Assembly (NCBI RefSeq): GCF_003094615.1
Contig: NZ_QDKO01000020.1
Coordinates: 62,001 to 126,000, forward strand
DNA length: 64,000 nt
DNA from: Caulobacter radicis
GTDB taxonomy: Bacteria > Pseudomonadota > Alphaproteobacteria > Caulobacterales > Caulobacteraceae
Direction: 5' to 3'
The translations under genes were made by a program, and so were the position numbers. The notes beneath the pieces are model-generated. The model was not told the origin of the DNA, searched no databases, and saw only the letters and a list, made by a program, of their open reading frames with translations. Positions 42,875 to 50,428 of the stretch are shown one piece after another (the first letter of the stretch is position 1; each line of letters opens with the position of its first letter).

Positions 42875-43516
42875 ATGTCGCAGGACGCCGCCGATCTGCT
42901 CAGCGAAAGCCTGGCCACGCCGCTGGGCGAGGTGATCGCCGCCGTCGGGCGGGGCGTGGCCGAGGCCCAGGCCGCCCTCGACCAGGCCTCGCTGGCCGCC
43001 ACCCTGGCGATGTACGAGAGCGATGGCGACGAGGGCCTGGAGACCCTGCGCTCGATCGGCTACCAGCCCACCTTCTACGTGCTGCCCGAGACCACCTGCG
43101 AGGTGCAGGTCTCGATGCACATCGGCGGCACCGGCGGCGCCGACGGCAGCGCGGGCACGTCGGGCCAGCCCGCGGCGATCGGCAAGGCCCGCACCTATGT
43201 CACCCCGGTCGACGCGGCCTTCCAGCAGCGCTACGCCTTCCAGGCCAGCGGCGCGGCCAAGCTGACCTTCAAGATCGTGCCCGTGCCGCCGCCCGCCGCG
43301 CTCGACGACGCCGCCCCGATGCCGGAGGTGCGCGGCCTGACCGGCGCCGCGGCCGCGGCCGCGCTGTCGGCCCGCGGCTTCTCCGCCGCCTTCGTCGACG
43401 CCAAGGGCGAGGCCGTGCCCGCCGACAAGGCCGCCGACCAGACCGTCGCCTCGCAGGACGCCCCGCCCAAGGCGCTGGTGCGCACGACGAACGCGGTGAC
43501 GCTGGGGCTGAAGTAG
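42875..43516 (+). CDS. LG-Y/F-xPTFY-family paralogue with PASTA-like C terminus
   Basis: A 213-aa protein, 3 nt after the previous stop. The N-terminal helix is PLGEVIAAVGRGVAEAQAAL with DQASLAATLAM; then LRSIGYQPTFYVLPETTCEV, a Gly/Ser-rich loop and FKIVPVPPPAALDD. Residues ~150-213 (MPEVRGLTGAAAAAALSARG, VASQDAPPKALVRTTNAVTL) match one PASTA unit. It joins the two module types of this cluster in one chain and so ties the PASTA proteins to the paralogue family. It is the last gene of the cluster; the repeat block 43592-43721 separates it from the convergent pentapeptide gene. Confidence 0.72.
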   Translation: MSQDAADLLSESLATPLGEVIAAVGRGVAEAQAALDQASLAATLAMYESDGDEGLETLRSIGYQPTFYVLPETTCEVQVSMHIGGTGGADGSAGTSGQPAAIGKARTYVTPVDAAFQQRYAFQASGAAKLTFKIVPVPPPAALDDAAPMPEVRGLTGAAAAAALSARGFSAAFVDAKGEAVPADKAADQTVASQDAPPKALVRTTNAVTLGLK

Positions 43517-43591
43517 GCCGTCTGTCGGGACGCTCTCCCTGAAGGGGGAGCTGTCGGGCAAGCCGACTGAGGGGGAGGGCTTGGATCCGCG

Positions 43592-43721
43592 AACCTCCCC
43601 CGATGGGGGAGGCGATCACGAAGCGATCGGTGGGGGGCGTTTTGGGCAATCGGCCGACGCGGCGAAAGCTGAAAACTTCCCCCCGCCGGCCTGCGGCCGC
43701 CTCCCCCAAAGGGGGAGGTTC
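43592..43721. repeat. Imperfect inverted intergenic repeat (CCTCCCCC...GGGGGAGG family), copy 2
   Basis: Same design as the block at 3652-3778: AACCTCCCCCGATGGGGGAG at the left, GCGATCGGTGGGGGGCG inside, CCCCCCGCCGGCCTGCGGCC and CTCCCCCAAAGGGGGAGGTT at the right. A further short hairpin (CTCCCTGAAGGGGGAG, 43535-43550) precedes it. The block fills the gap between convergent genes. Confidence 0.85.
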
Positions 43722-43724
43722 CCC

Positions 43725-44987
43725 CTACCCTACCCCGAACTCCAGCCCCTGGGCCTGGCCGACGTCGCAGTCGCGGAAGCTGGCCTTGGCGATGCGGGCG
43801 CCGGTGAAGTCGGCGCCGCGCAGGTCGGCGCCGTCGAGGACGGCTTCGGAAAGGTCGGCGGTCTGCAACATGGCGTAGCGCAGGCGGGCGGCGGCCAAGC
43901 TGCCGACGGTCTTGCGCTCGGGCCCCAGCGGCAGCGGCGACAGGAAGGCCTGGCGCAGGTCGGCCTTGGTCAGGTTGGCCCCGGTCAGCTTGGCTCCGCG
44001 CAGGTCGGCGCCGCGCAGGTTGGCCGCGCGCAGGTCGGCGTTCTGCAGGTTAGCGCCCTGCAGCTGGGCGCCCGACAGGTCCATGCCCACGAAGCACGCC
44101 CCCTTGGCGCTCATGGCCGTCAGGCGCAGGCCCTTGAGGCGATCGCCGATCGGGCGCAGGTCCTCGCCGTCCAGGCGGGCGGCCGCGCCCTCCTTGCCGC
44201 CGGTCTGGCACCATTGCTGGTTGGCCAGGCACCGGGCGTAGAGCTCGCGCGCCTTGTTCACCGCCTCGGGGGTCGAGGTGGTCAGGGCGCCGGTCATGTG
44301 CGCGCCGTGCACGCGGGCGGTCGAGGTGTCGACCCCCGACATCACCGCGCCCTGCAGGTTGGCGCCCTCGAGGTTGGCCCCCTTGACGTCGGCGTTGTCG
44401 AGGATGGCCCCGACCAGATTGGCTTCCTTGAGGTTGGCGCCCGACAGCTTGGCCCCGCGCAGGGAGCAGTCGGAGAAGTCGGCCTTGAAGGCCGAGACGC
44501 CGGTGAACTGCGAGCCGTCCAGGGTGGCGCCCGAGAAATTGACCTCGTCGACCTCGCCGTTTCGGACCTCGTGCTTGACGGTGTCCAGGCCCTTGCGCGG
44601 GTGCGGAATGGCGATCTGGCCCTCGCGGAAGTCGGCCTGGGTCAGGTCGGCCTGCGAGAGGTTGGCCCCGCGCAGGCAGGCGCCGCGCAGGTCGGCGCGT
44701 TGCAGGCTCGCCTGGCGCAGGTCGGCCTTGCGCAGGTCGCAGCCGAACAGGCTGGCGCGATCCAGCTTGGCGCGCACCATGCGACAGCCGTCGAGTATCG
44801 AGGCGGACAGATCAGCGTCGGTCAGGTTGCGGAACGACAGGTCCAACCCCGACAGGTTCATGAACCGCAGCGAGGCGCGCTTGCCGCCCTGCTTGCCGGT
44901 CACGAACTTCTCGTGGGCCGTGACGATCATGTCGAGTTCGGCCTGACTGAGCTTGCGGCGGCCCGCGAGGCTCTGTGCGGCGTTCAT
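43725..44987 (-). CDS. Pentapeptide-repeat protein A
   Basis: A 420-aa protein. After an N-terminal helix (LSQAELDMIVTAHEKFVTGK, then GGKRA) come two blocks of A(D/N)LxX pentapeptides: residues ~40-230 (RADLRGACLRGANLSQADLT) and ~300-415 (NADLRAANLRGADLRGAKLT), each expected to fold as a right-handed quadrilateral beta helix. They are parted by a conserved non-repeat insert with WCQTGGKEG. No signal peptide. The neighbouring gene encodes a paralogue of nearly equal length. The family is structural; some members mimic DNA and protect gyrase, but most are unassigned. It converges on the PASTA/LGFxPTFY cluster and may belong to the same system. Confidence 0.88.
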   Translation of the reverse strand: MNAAQSLAGRRKLSQAELDMIVTAHEKFVTGKQGGKRASLRFMNLSGLDLSFRNLTDADLSASILDGCRMVRAKLDRASLFGCDLRKADLRQASLQRADLRGACLRGANLSQADLTQADFREGQIAIPHPRKGLDTVKHEVRNGEVDEVNFSGATLDGSQFTGVSAFKADFSDCSLRGAKLSGANLKEANLVGAILDNADVKGANLEGANLQGAVMSGVDTSTARVHGAHMTGALTTSTPEAVNKARELYARCLANQQWCQTGGKEGAAARLDGEDLRPIGDRLKGLRLTAMSAKGACFVGMDLSGAQLQGANLQNADLRAANLRGADLRGAKLTGANLTKADLRQAFLSPLPLGPERKTVGSLAAARLRYAMLQTADLSEAVLDGADLRGADFTGARIAKASFRDCDVGQAQGLEFGVG

Positions 44988-45094
44988 TGCGGGACCCCCT
45001 CCCGTCTTACTGGAAAATCACTAGCGGACAATCGGATAACAGGAATCGACGAGCGAACGGTTAAGGTCGCTCCACACATCTCAAATTGGGTAAC

Positions 45095-46354
45095 TCAGAT
45101 GAGGTCTTCGAGCCCTCGGGCGCCCAGCCGGATGGTTCCGGTGATGTCGACGTCCTTGAGGTTGGCGCTGGTGAAGTTCGCCCTCGAAAGATCCGCGCCC
45201 GCCAGGCAAGCGCCGCGCAGGTCGGCCCGGGCCAGGTCGGCGTTGGTCAGCAGCACGCCGGTCAGGTCGGCCGGCAAGAGCCGGTCCTTGCCGATCAGCA
45301 GCGGCCCCAGCTGGGCGTCGCGCAGGTCCGACCCCGACAGCTTTGCGCCCTTCAGCCGCGCGCCGCGCAGGTCGGCCCGGCGCAGGTTGCAGGCCCGAAG
45401 GTCGGCGCCTTCCAGCTGGGCGCCCTGCATCTGCACGCCCTCCATGTCGAGGCCGTAGAACACCGCGCCCTTGGCCGACAGGGCCGTCAGGTTGAAGCCG
45501 CGGATGCTTTTCAGGTTGCGCAGGTCGGCCCTGTCGAACACCGACGGCTTGCCCTCGCCGCCGCCCGTCTCGCACCAGCGGGCGTGGTCGGCGATCATCT
45601 GTTCGTAGGGCATGTCGGAGACGTCGACGCCAGAGGCCTTGTCGGTCAGGGCCCCTTCCATGCTGGCCCCGGTGACGTTCCAGGACATGGTCTTGACCCC
45701 GACCAGCACGGTGTTGCGCAGGTCGGCGCCGGCGAGGTTCGCGCCCGACAGGTCGGCCCCGGCCATGTTGGCGCCGTTGAAATTGGCCTGCTTGAGATTG
45801 GCCCGGACCAGCTTGGCGTCCTTGAGGATGGCGTCGCTGAAGTCGGCCTTGGTGGCGACGATGCCCGACAGCCGCGAGCGCTCGAGATTGGCCCCCGAGA
45901 GGTTAGCGCCCGTGGCGTAGGCCTCGCGCTGCACCGGCTCGATGATGCGATAGCCCTTCTCGCGGTCGGCCGCGGCGATCTGGCCCTCGCGCAGGTCGGC
46001 CTCGAACATGTCGGCGCCGGTCAGGTTGGCGCCGCGCAGGCTGGAGCCGCGCAGGTCGGCCCGGCGCAGCGAGGAATCGGTAAGGTCGGCGCCCTGCATG
46101 TCGGCGCCGTACAGGTTGGCGTTGTCGAGCTTGCAGCGGCGCAGATCCGCGCCCACCAGCAGCGCGCCGGTGAAGTCGGCGTCGCACAGATTGCGCCCGG
46201 CCAGGACCAGGCCCGAAAGGTCGCAGAAGGCGAAGACCGCGCGCGCGCCGCCGAGCCTAGCCGACCACAGGCGGTCGTGCTTGGCGCAGATCACGTCGAC
46301 TTCTTGTTGCGTCAGGCGCCGGTGTTCCTGGCCCGCCGCTGCCGGGGTGTTCAT
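45095..46354 (-). CDS. Pentapeptide-repeat protein B
   Basis: A 419-aa paralogue of the preceding protein with the same order: N-terminal helix LTQQEVDVICAKHDRLWSAR then GGARA, a first pentapeptide block (SSLRRADLRGSSLRGANLTG), an insert with WCETGGGEG, and a second block (ACNLRRADLRGARLKGAKLS). Both carry FREGQIA/LREGQIA just after the first run of repeats, followed by a break of about 30 residues. It is upstream of pentapeptide gene A on the same strand with a 107-nt gap, so the pair may be one transcript. Equal lengths and matching inserts argue for an old tandem duplication with both copies under selection. Confidence 0.88.
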   Translation of the reverse strand: MNTPAAAGQEHRRLTQQEVDVICAKHDRLWSARLGGARAVFAFCDLSGLVLAGRNLCDADFTGALLVGADLRRCKLDNANLYGADMQGADLTDSSLRRADLRGSSLRGANLTGADMFEADLREGQIAAADREKGYRIIEPVQREAYATGANLSGANLERSRLSGIVATKADFSDAILKDAKLVRANLKQANFNGANMAGADLSGANLAGADLRNTVLVGVKTMSWNVTGASMEGALTDKASGVDVSDMPYEQMIADHARWCETGGGEGKPSVFDRADLRNLKSIRGFNLTALSAKGAVFYGLDMEGVQMQGAQLEGADLRACNLRRADLRGARLKGAKLSGSDLRDAQLGPLLIGKDRLLPADLTGVLLTNADLARADLRGACLAGADLSRANFTSANLKDVDITGTIRLGARGLEDLI

Positions 46355-46459
46355 GCAAGCTCGCGTCGTTTCCCCGAAGGGTAGCCCAACTTGATGCGCC
46401 CATCAGCATTAACGTCGTGTTTCCAGGCACTTCCTGCGCGCAGACAAGACCTGAAACGA

Positions 46460-46499
46460 CCTAGGGTTCCTTTCGCCCTCGGACGAAAGGAACCCTAGG
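46460..46499. terminator. Perfect 16-bp stem-loop downstream of gpmA
   Basis: CCTAGGGTTCCTTTCG (46460-46475) pairs with CGAAAGGAACCCTAGG (46484-46499) around an 8-nt loop. It lies 22 nt beyond the gpmA stop. There is no long T-run on the minus-strand side, so it may stop transcription with help or act as a 3' stabiliser. Confidence 0.7.
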
Positions 46500-46521
46500 A
46501 AATCTTACCCGAAGAGCGAAA

Positions 46522-47235
46522 TCAGCCGATCGCCGGCAGCTTTTCGGCGCGGGCCTCGTCGAGATAGCGGGCGCCGGTCGGCTTGAGGTCGGCGTCCAGC
46601 TCGATGGCCAGCGGGTTGCCGGTGGGGATCTCGACCTTGACGATCTGGTCGTCGGGCACCGCGAACAGGTGCTTGACGATGGCGCGCAGCGAATTGCCGT
46701 GGGCCGCGACGAGGATGTTCTCGCCGGCCTTCAGCTTCGGGGCGATGGCCTCTTCCCAGTAGGGCAGCACGCGCACCAGCGTGGTGGCCAGGCTTTCGGT
46801 CGACGGCAGGCTCGCGCCCTTGTAGCGGCGGTCGCTGGCGAAGTCGTACTCGCCGCCAGGGGCAAGCTCCGGAGGCGGAACATCGTAGGAGCGACGCCAG
46901 ATGGTGACCTGCTCCTCGCCATGCTTTTCGGCGGTCTCGGCCTTGTTGAGACCCGTCAGGCCGCCGTAGTGGCGCTCGTTCAGGCGCCAGTCCTTGGTCA
47001 CCGGCACGAAGCTCTGGCTGGCCGCGTCGAGGGCCAGGTTGCAGGTGCGGATGGCGCGGGTCTGGACCGAGGTGAAGGCCTCGTCGATGTCGAGGCCGGC
47101 GGCCTTGATCAGTTCGCCGCCCTTGCGGGCCTGGGCCTCGCCCTCGGCGGTCAGGTCGACGTCGACCCAGCCGGTGAAGCGGTTCTCGAGGTTCCACTGG
47201 CTCTGGCCGTGGCGAAGCAGGACGAGGACGGGCAT
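46522..47235 (-). CDS. gpmA: 2,3-bisphosphoglycerate-dependent phosphoglycerate mutase
   Basis: A 237-aa protein of the dPGM family. The phospho-histidine motif is LLRHGQSQWN (His9), the second loop NRFTGWVDVDLTAEG, the catalytic Glu lies in LNERHYGGLTGLNK, and the second His in VAAHGNSLRAIVKHL. It interconverts 3- and 2-phosphoglycerate in glycolysis and gluconeogenesis. It is slightly shorter than E. coli GpmA (250 aa), as is usual in alphaproteobacteria. Divergent from the small membrane-protein gene at 47335. Confidence 0.96.
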   Translation of the reverse strand: MPVLVLLRHGQSQWNLENRFTGWVDVDLTAEGEAQARKGGELIKAAGLDIDEAFTSVQTRAIRTCNLALDAASQSFVPVTKDWRLNERHYGGLTGLNKAETAEKHGEEQVTIWRRSYDVPPPELAPGGEYDFASDRRYKGASLPSTESLATTLVRVLPYWEEAIAPKLKAGENILVAAHGNSLRAIVKHLFAVPDDQIVKVEIPTGNPLAIELDADLKPTGARYLDEARAEKLPAIG

Positions 47236-47334
47236 CTGAGCTCCTTGGAATTGGTCATGGCGGGCTAAGGCGCGCGGGACCTCGCGTCAAGCATCGCCCC
47301 TATCCAGCCACAAGGGGCGTGGTATAGGCGGACC

Positions 47335-47580
47335 ATGCCCGATCGCATCTTCATGCCCCTTTGCGCGCTGGTCGCCCTGGCGATGATCGCCTTTTCCATG
47401 GTCTGGCCGCAGGGCTACGGCGACCGCTCGCCGGGCCCGTTCGGCTCCACGCCGATCCAGCAGACTCCGGAAATGAAGGCGCTGATCGAGAAGGAAAAGA
47501 CCGCCGCCCGTCGCGGCGAACAGCGGCGCGCCCAGGAGGCCGCCGCCGCGGCCGCCGCCAGCGGCGACCCAGCGCAATAG
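47335..47580 (+). CDS. Small membrane protein of unknown function
   Basis: An 81-aa protein. Residues 5-25 are one hydrophobic helix (IFMPLCALVALAMIAFSMVW), then a short Gly/Pro-rich segment (YGDRSPGPFGSTP) and a charged Ala-rich helix (EMKALIEKEKTAARRGEQRR). A GGCGG ribosome-binding site precedes the ATG. The protein should be anchored in the inner membrane. I do not recognise a family. Confidence 0.7.
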   Translation: MPDRIFMPLCALVALAMIAFSMVWPQGYGDRSPGPFGSTPIQQTPEMKALIEKEKTAARRGEQRRAQEAAAAAAASGDPAQ

Positions 47581-47600
47581 CCGCTTTCCTACGCGCCATT

Positions 47601-47626
47601 ATCGATCAATCGTCACATTGATCGAT
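47601..47626. promoter_or_regulatory. Perfect 10-bp inverted repeat upstream of the phosphohexomutase gene
   Basis: ATCGATCAAT (47601-47610) and ATTGATCGAT (47617-47626) flank CGTCAC. The site is AT-rich for this genome, ends 77 nt before the ATG and 21 nt after the preceding stop. It could be an operator for pgm/manB or a hairpin ending the small upstream gene; no T-run follows. Confidence 0.6.
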
Positions 47627-47703
47627 CATCGTCGTACGAAGAGGGTGGAAAACAACCACTCCGACAGCTAAACGCACCCAATCACTCATTGAAGCGAGCT
47701 CCA

Positions 47704-49200
47704 ATGTTCTCGAATCCCCGCGCCGATCTGGTTCCCAATACCGCCGCTTACGAAAACGAGCCGCTGGTCAAGGCGACGGGATTCCGCGAATACGATGCGC
47801 GCTGGCTGTTCGGTCCCGAAATCAACTTGCTGGGCGTTCAAGCCCTGGGCCTGGGTCTGGGCACCTATATCCATGAGCTGGGCCAGTCGAAGATCGTCGT
47901 CGGCCACGACTTCCGCTCGTACTCGGCCTCGATCAAGAACGCCCTGATCCTGGGCCTGCTGAGCGCCGGCTGCGAAGTCCACGACATCGGCCTGGCCCTG
48001 TCGCCGACCGCCTACTTCGCGCAGTTCGACCTCGACATCCCCTGCGTGGCCATGGTCACCGCCAGCCACAACGAAAACGGCTGGACCGGCGTGAAGATGG
48101 GCGCCCAGAAGCCGCTCACCTTCGGCCCGGACGAGATGGGCCGCCTGAAGGAGATCGTGCTGGGCGCGACGTTCGTCGAGCGCGAGGGCGGCAAGCTGAT
48201 CCGCGTGCAGGGCGAGGCCCAGCGCTATATCGACGACGTCGCCAAGCGCGCCAGCATCACCCGCCCGCTGAAGGTCATCGCCGCCTGCGGCAACGGCACG
48301 GCCGGCGCCTTCGTGGTCGACGCCCTCGAGAAGATGGGCGTGGCCGAGCTGGTGCCGATGGACACCGACCTCGACTTCAACTTCCCGAAGTATAATCCGA
48401 ACCCGGAAGACGCCGAGATGCTGCACGAGATGGCCCGCGCCGTCCGTGAGCATGGCGCGGACCTGGCCTTCGGCTTCGACGGCGACGGCGACCGTTGCGG
48501 CGTGGTCGACGACGAGGGCGAGGAGATCTTCGCCGACAAGATCGGCCTGATGCTGGCCCGCGACCTGGCCCCGCTGCATCCGGGCGCGACCTTCGTGGTC
48601 GACGTCAAGTCGACCGGCCTCTACGCCACCGACCCGATCCTCAAGGAACACGGCTGCAAGGTCATCTACTGGAAGACCGGCCACAGCTACATCAAGCGCA
48701 AGAGCGCCGAGCTGGGCGCCCTGGCCGGCTTCGAGAAGAGCGGCCACTTCTTCATGAACGGCGAGCTGGGCTATGGCTACGACTGCGGCCTGACCGCAGC
48801 GGCCGCCGTGCTGGCCATGCTCGACCGCAACCCGGGCAAGAAGCTGTCGGACCTGCGCAAGGCCCTGCCGGTGGCCTTCACCTCGCTGACCATGAGCCCG
48901 CACTGCGCCGACGAGGTGAAGTACGGCGTCGTCGCCGACGTGGTGAAGGAATACGAAGACCTGTTCGCCGCCGGCGGCTCGATCCTGGGCCGCAAGATCA
49001 CCGAGGTGATCACCGTCAACGGCGTGCGCGTGCACCTGGAAGACGGCTCGTGGGTGCTGGTCCGCGCTTCGTCGAACAAGCCCGAGGTGGTGGTCGTGGT
49101 CGAAAGCACCCAGTCGGAAGACGACATGCGCGCCCTCTTCCGCCAGGAAGTGAAGCCGCGCCTGGGCGACCGGGTCGGCAAGTACAACCAGGAAATCTGA
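47704..49200 (+). CDS. Phosphomannomutase/phosphoglucomutase
   Basis: A 498-aa protein of the alpha-D-phosphohexomutase family. ATG 47704 is preferred; a TTG five codons upstream is possible. The phosphoserine loop is TASHNENGWTGVK, the Mg-binding loop FGFDGDGDRCGVV, the sugar-recognition loop GEKSGHFF-like (EKSGHFFMNGEL) and the phosphate-binding loop VRASSNKPEVVVVVE. It converts mannose-6-P and glucose-6-P to the 1-phosphates, feeding GDP-mannose, lipopolysaccharide, capsule or holdfast precursors. A clear terminator follows. Confidence 0.95.
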   Translation: MFSNPRADLVPNTAAYENEPLVKATGFREYDARWLFGPEINLLGVQALGLGLGTYIHELGQSKIVVGHDFRSYSASIKNALILGLLSAGCEVHDIGLALSPTAYFAQFDLDIPCVAMVTASHNENGWTGVKMGAQKPLTFGPDEMGRLKEIVLGATFVEREGGKLIRVQGEAQRYIDDVAKRASITRPLKVIAACGNGTAGAFVVDALEKMGVAELVPMDTDLDFNFPKYNPNPEDAEMLHEMARAVREHGADLAFGFDGDGDRCGVVDDEGEEIFADKIGLMLARDLAPLHPGATFVVDVKSTGLYATDPILKEHGCKVIYWKTGHSYIKRKSAELGALAGFEKSGHFFMNGELGYGYDCGLTAAAAVLAMLDRNPGKKLSDLRKALPVAFTSLTMSPHCADEVKYGVVADVVKEYEDLFAAGGSILGRKITEVITVNGVRVHLEDGSWVLVRASSNKPEVVVVVESTQSEDDMRALFRQEVKPRLGDRVGKYNQEI

Positions 49201-49224
49201 TCGGGCTTACGCCCCTGAAGAACG

Positions 49225-49252
49225 AAAGGCCGGGGAGCGATCCCCGGCCTTT
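49225..49252 (+). terminator. Rho-independent terminator of the phosphohexomutase gene
   Basis: AAAGGCCGGGGA (49225-49236), GCGA tetraloop, TCCCCGGCCTTT (49241-49252), then CTATTT. A 12-bp perfect stem starting 25 nt after the stop. The A-run on the left means it could also serve the convergent META-protein gene. Confidence 0.92.
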
Positions 49253-50290
49253 CTATTTGCCGGCGCCCATGGGCGGCGGCGCCCGCCGCAGATAAAGCCA
49301 CTCTCCCGATACGGTTTCGAGCCTTGCGCTGTCGAAACGATGGAACCTCAGGCGGGCCTCCGGGGCGAGGCTTGGCAACACCGCCCGCCACCGGCTCGAT
49401 CCGCCTTTAACGGACCGGGCGGGCGTACAGCTCTCCGCCGCGGGGAACTCCAGTCTCACCTGCTCGCCGACCACGCTGTAGCGACCCCGACAGCCGCCGG
49501 TTTCGGTCACCACGCCCCGTTCGAACGACAGCGCGTGCACTCGGGGGTCGACCCCGCCGTCGAACATCCAGCGGCCTTCCAGGGTCCAGGCTGCGCGCGG
49601 AACCAGGTCGGCCGCGTCGGCCCTGCATAGCCTGATCTCCTCGCCACGATCGCCGCGCAGGACAGGGCCGGCGTGGGTGAACCGCACCTGGCGCGGCAAC
49701 GCGGCGGCCAGGATCGCGGGATCAGGCCTGGGCATGTCCTCGTTGAAGGATTGGCGCCTGGCCATCGCGTCCCGCGCCGACGCCATGGCCGCCTTGCATG
49801 CCGGGGTCGGGTCGAAACGCATGTGCAGCGCCGGGCCGCTCAGCCGGTAGATCCCCCGGCACCCCGCCCACTCATCGACCACGCCGTCGTGGAAGCGCAC
49901 TATCCGCAGCGGCTCGGCAACACTGCGGGCGGCCGGCCAAGCGCAGATGCGCCAATCACCCTCCATCGAGCGCGCCGGCCTCGGCCGGGCGACAAGGGAC
50001 AACTCTCCCGGCTCGGAGACCAGGCGCAGACGCCCCTCCTTTCGCTCGAAGGCCCGGACACGACCCAGCCGCGCGCCAAGCTGGTCCTCCAGCCGCATCG
50101 AGCGTTCGCCCTCGGCGCCAAGGCAGGCGACAAGCGTAGTGTCGAGGCTGGAGACCCTCAGCGCGCGCCCCGGCCCCGCATCGTAGGGGCCGCCGATACT
50201 GTTGCAGCCCGCGCCGGCCGAGACCTGCCCCTCGTCGAAAGTCACGACCGGTCGCTTGCCGACCACCGGCTGATCGTCGATGCGCTCCAC
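49253..50290 (-). CDS. META/HslJ-like lipoprotein with apparent frameshift in the signal peptide
   Basis: From the in-frame GTG at 50290 the protein has 345 aa and lacks a signal sequence. Residues ~10-75 match a META/HslJ domain (VTFDEGQVSAGAGCNSIGG, LDTTLVACLG). Two further related units follow (IVRFHDGVVDEWAGCRGIYR; LSFERGVVTETGGCRGRYSV). Upstream in the same frame the codons read RALGLAGALSACGPEGEWLV, a lipobox with no start codon. In the next frame a TTG (50370) with GGAG 5 nt upstream encodes MPIPRKTIALLG and then hits TAG (50334-50332). One missing G in the GGG run at 50336-50338 would join them into a perfect lipoprotein signal. So the gene is either recently broken or the base is a sequencing error. 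Confidence 0.7.
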   Translation of the reverse strand: MERIDDQPVVGKRPVVTFDEGQVSAGAGCNSIGGPYDAGPGRALRVSSLDTTLVACLGAEGERSMRLEDQLGARLGRVRAFERKEGRLRLVSEPGELSLVARPRPARSMEGDWRICAWPAARSVAEPLRIVRFHDGVVDEWAGCRGIYRLSGPALHMRFDPTPACKAAMASARDAMARRQSFNEDMPRPDPAILAAALPRQVRFTHAGPVLRGDRGEEIRLCRADAADLVPRAAWTLEGRWMFDGGVDPRVHALSFERGVVTETGGCRGRYSVVGEQVRLEFPAAESCTPARSVKGGSSRWRAVLPSLAPEARLRFHRFDSARLETVSGEWLYLRRAPPPMGAGK

Positions 50291-50428
50291 CAGCCACTCG
50301 CCCTCGGGTCCGCAAGCGGACAGGGCCCCCGCTAGCCCAAGAGCGCGATCGTCTTCCGCGGGATGGGCAAGCGCGCTCCGACCTGGCTGAAGCTCAACCC
50401 TAGAGCGCGATGGCGGGCTGTCCAGCCC

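Noticed and set aside
46460..46499. Perfect stem read as an insertion-sequence end or attachment site
   Set aside because: There is no transposase, no target duplication and no second copy. A transcription-end hairpin after gpmA explains it better.
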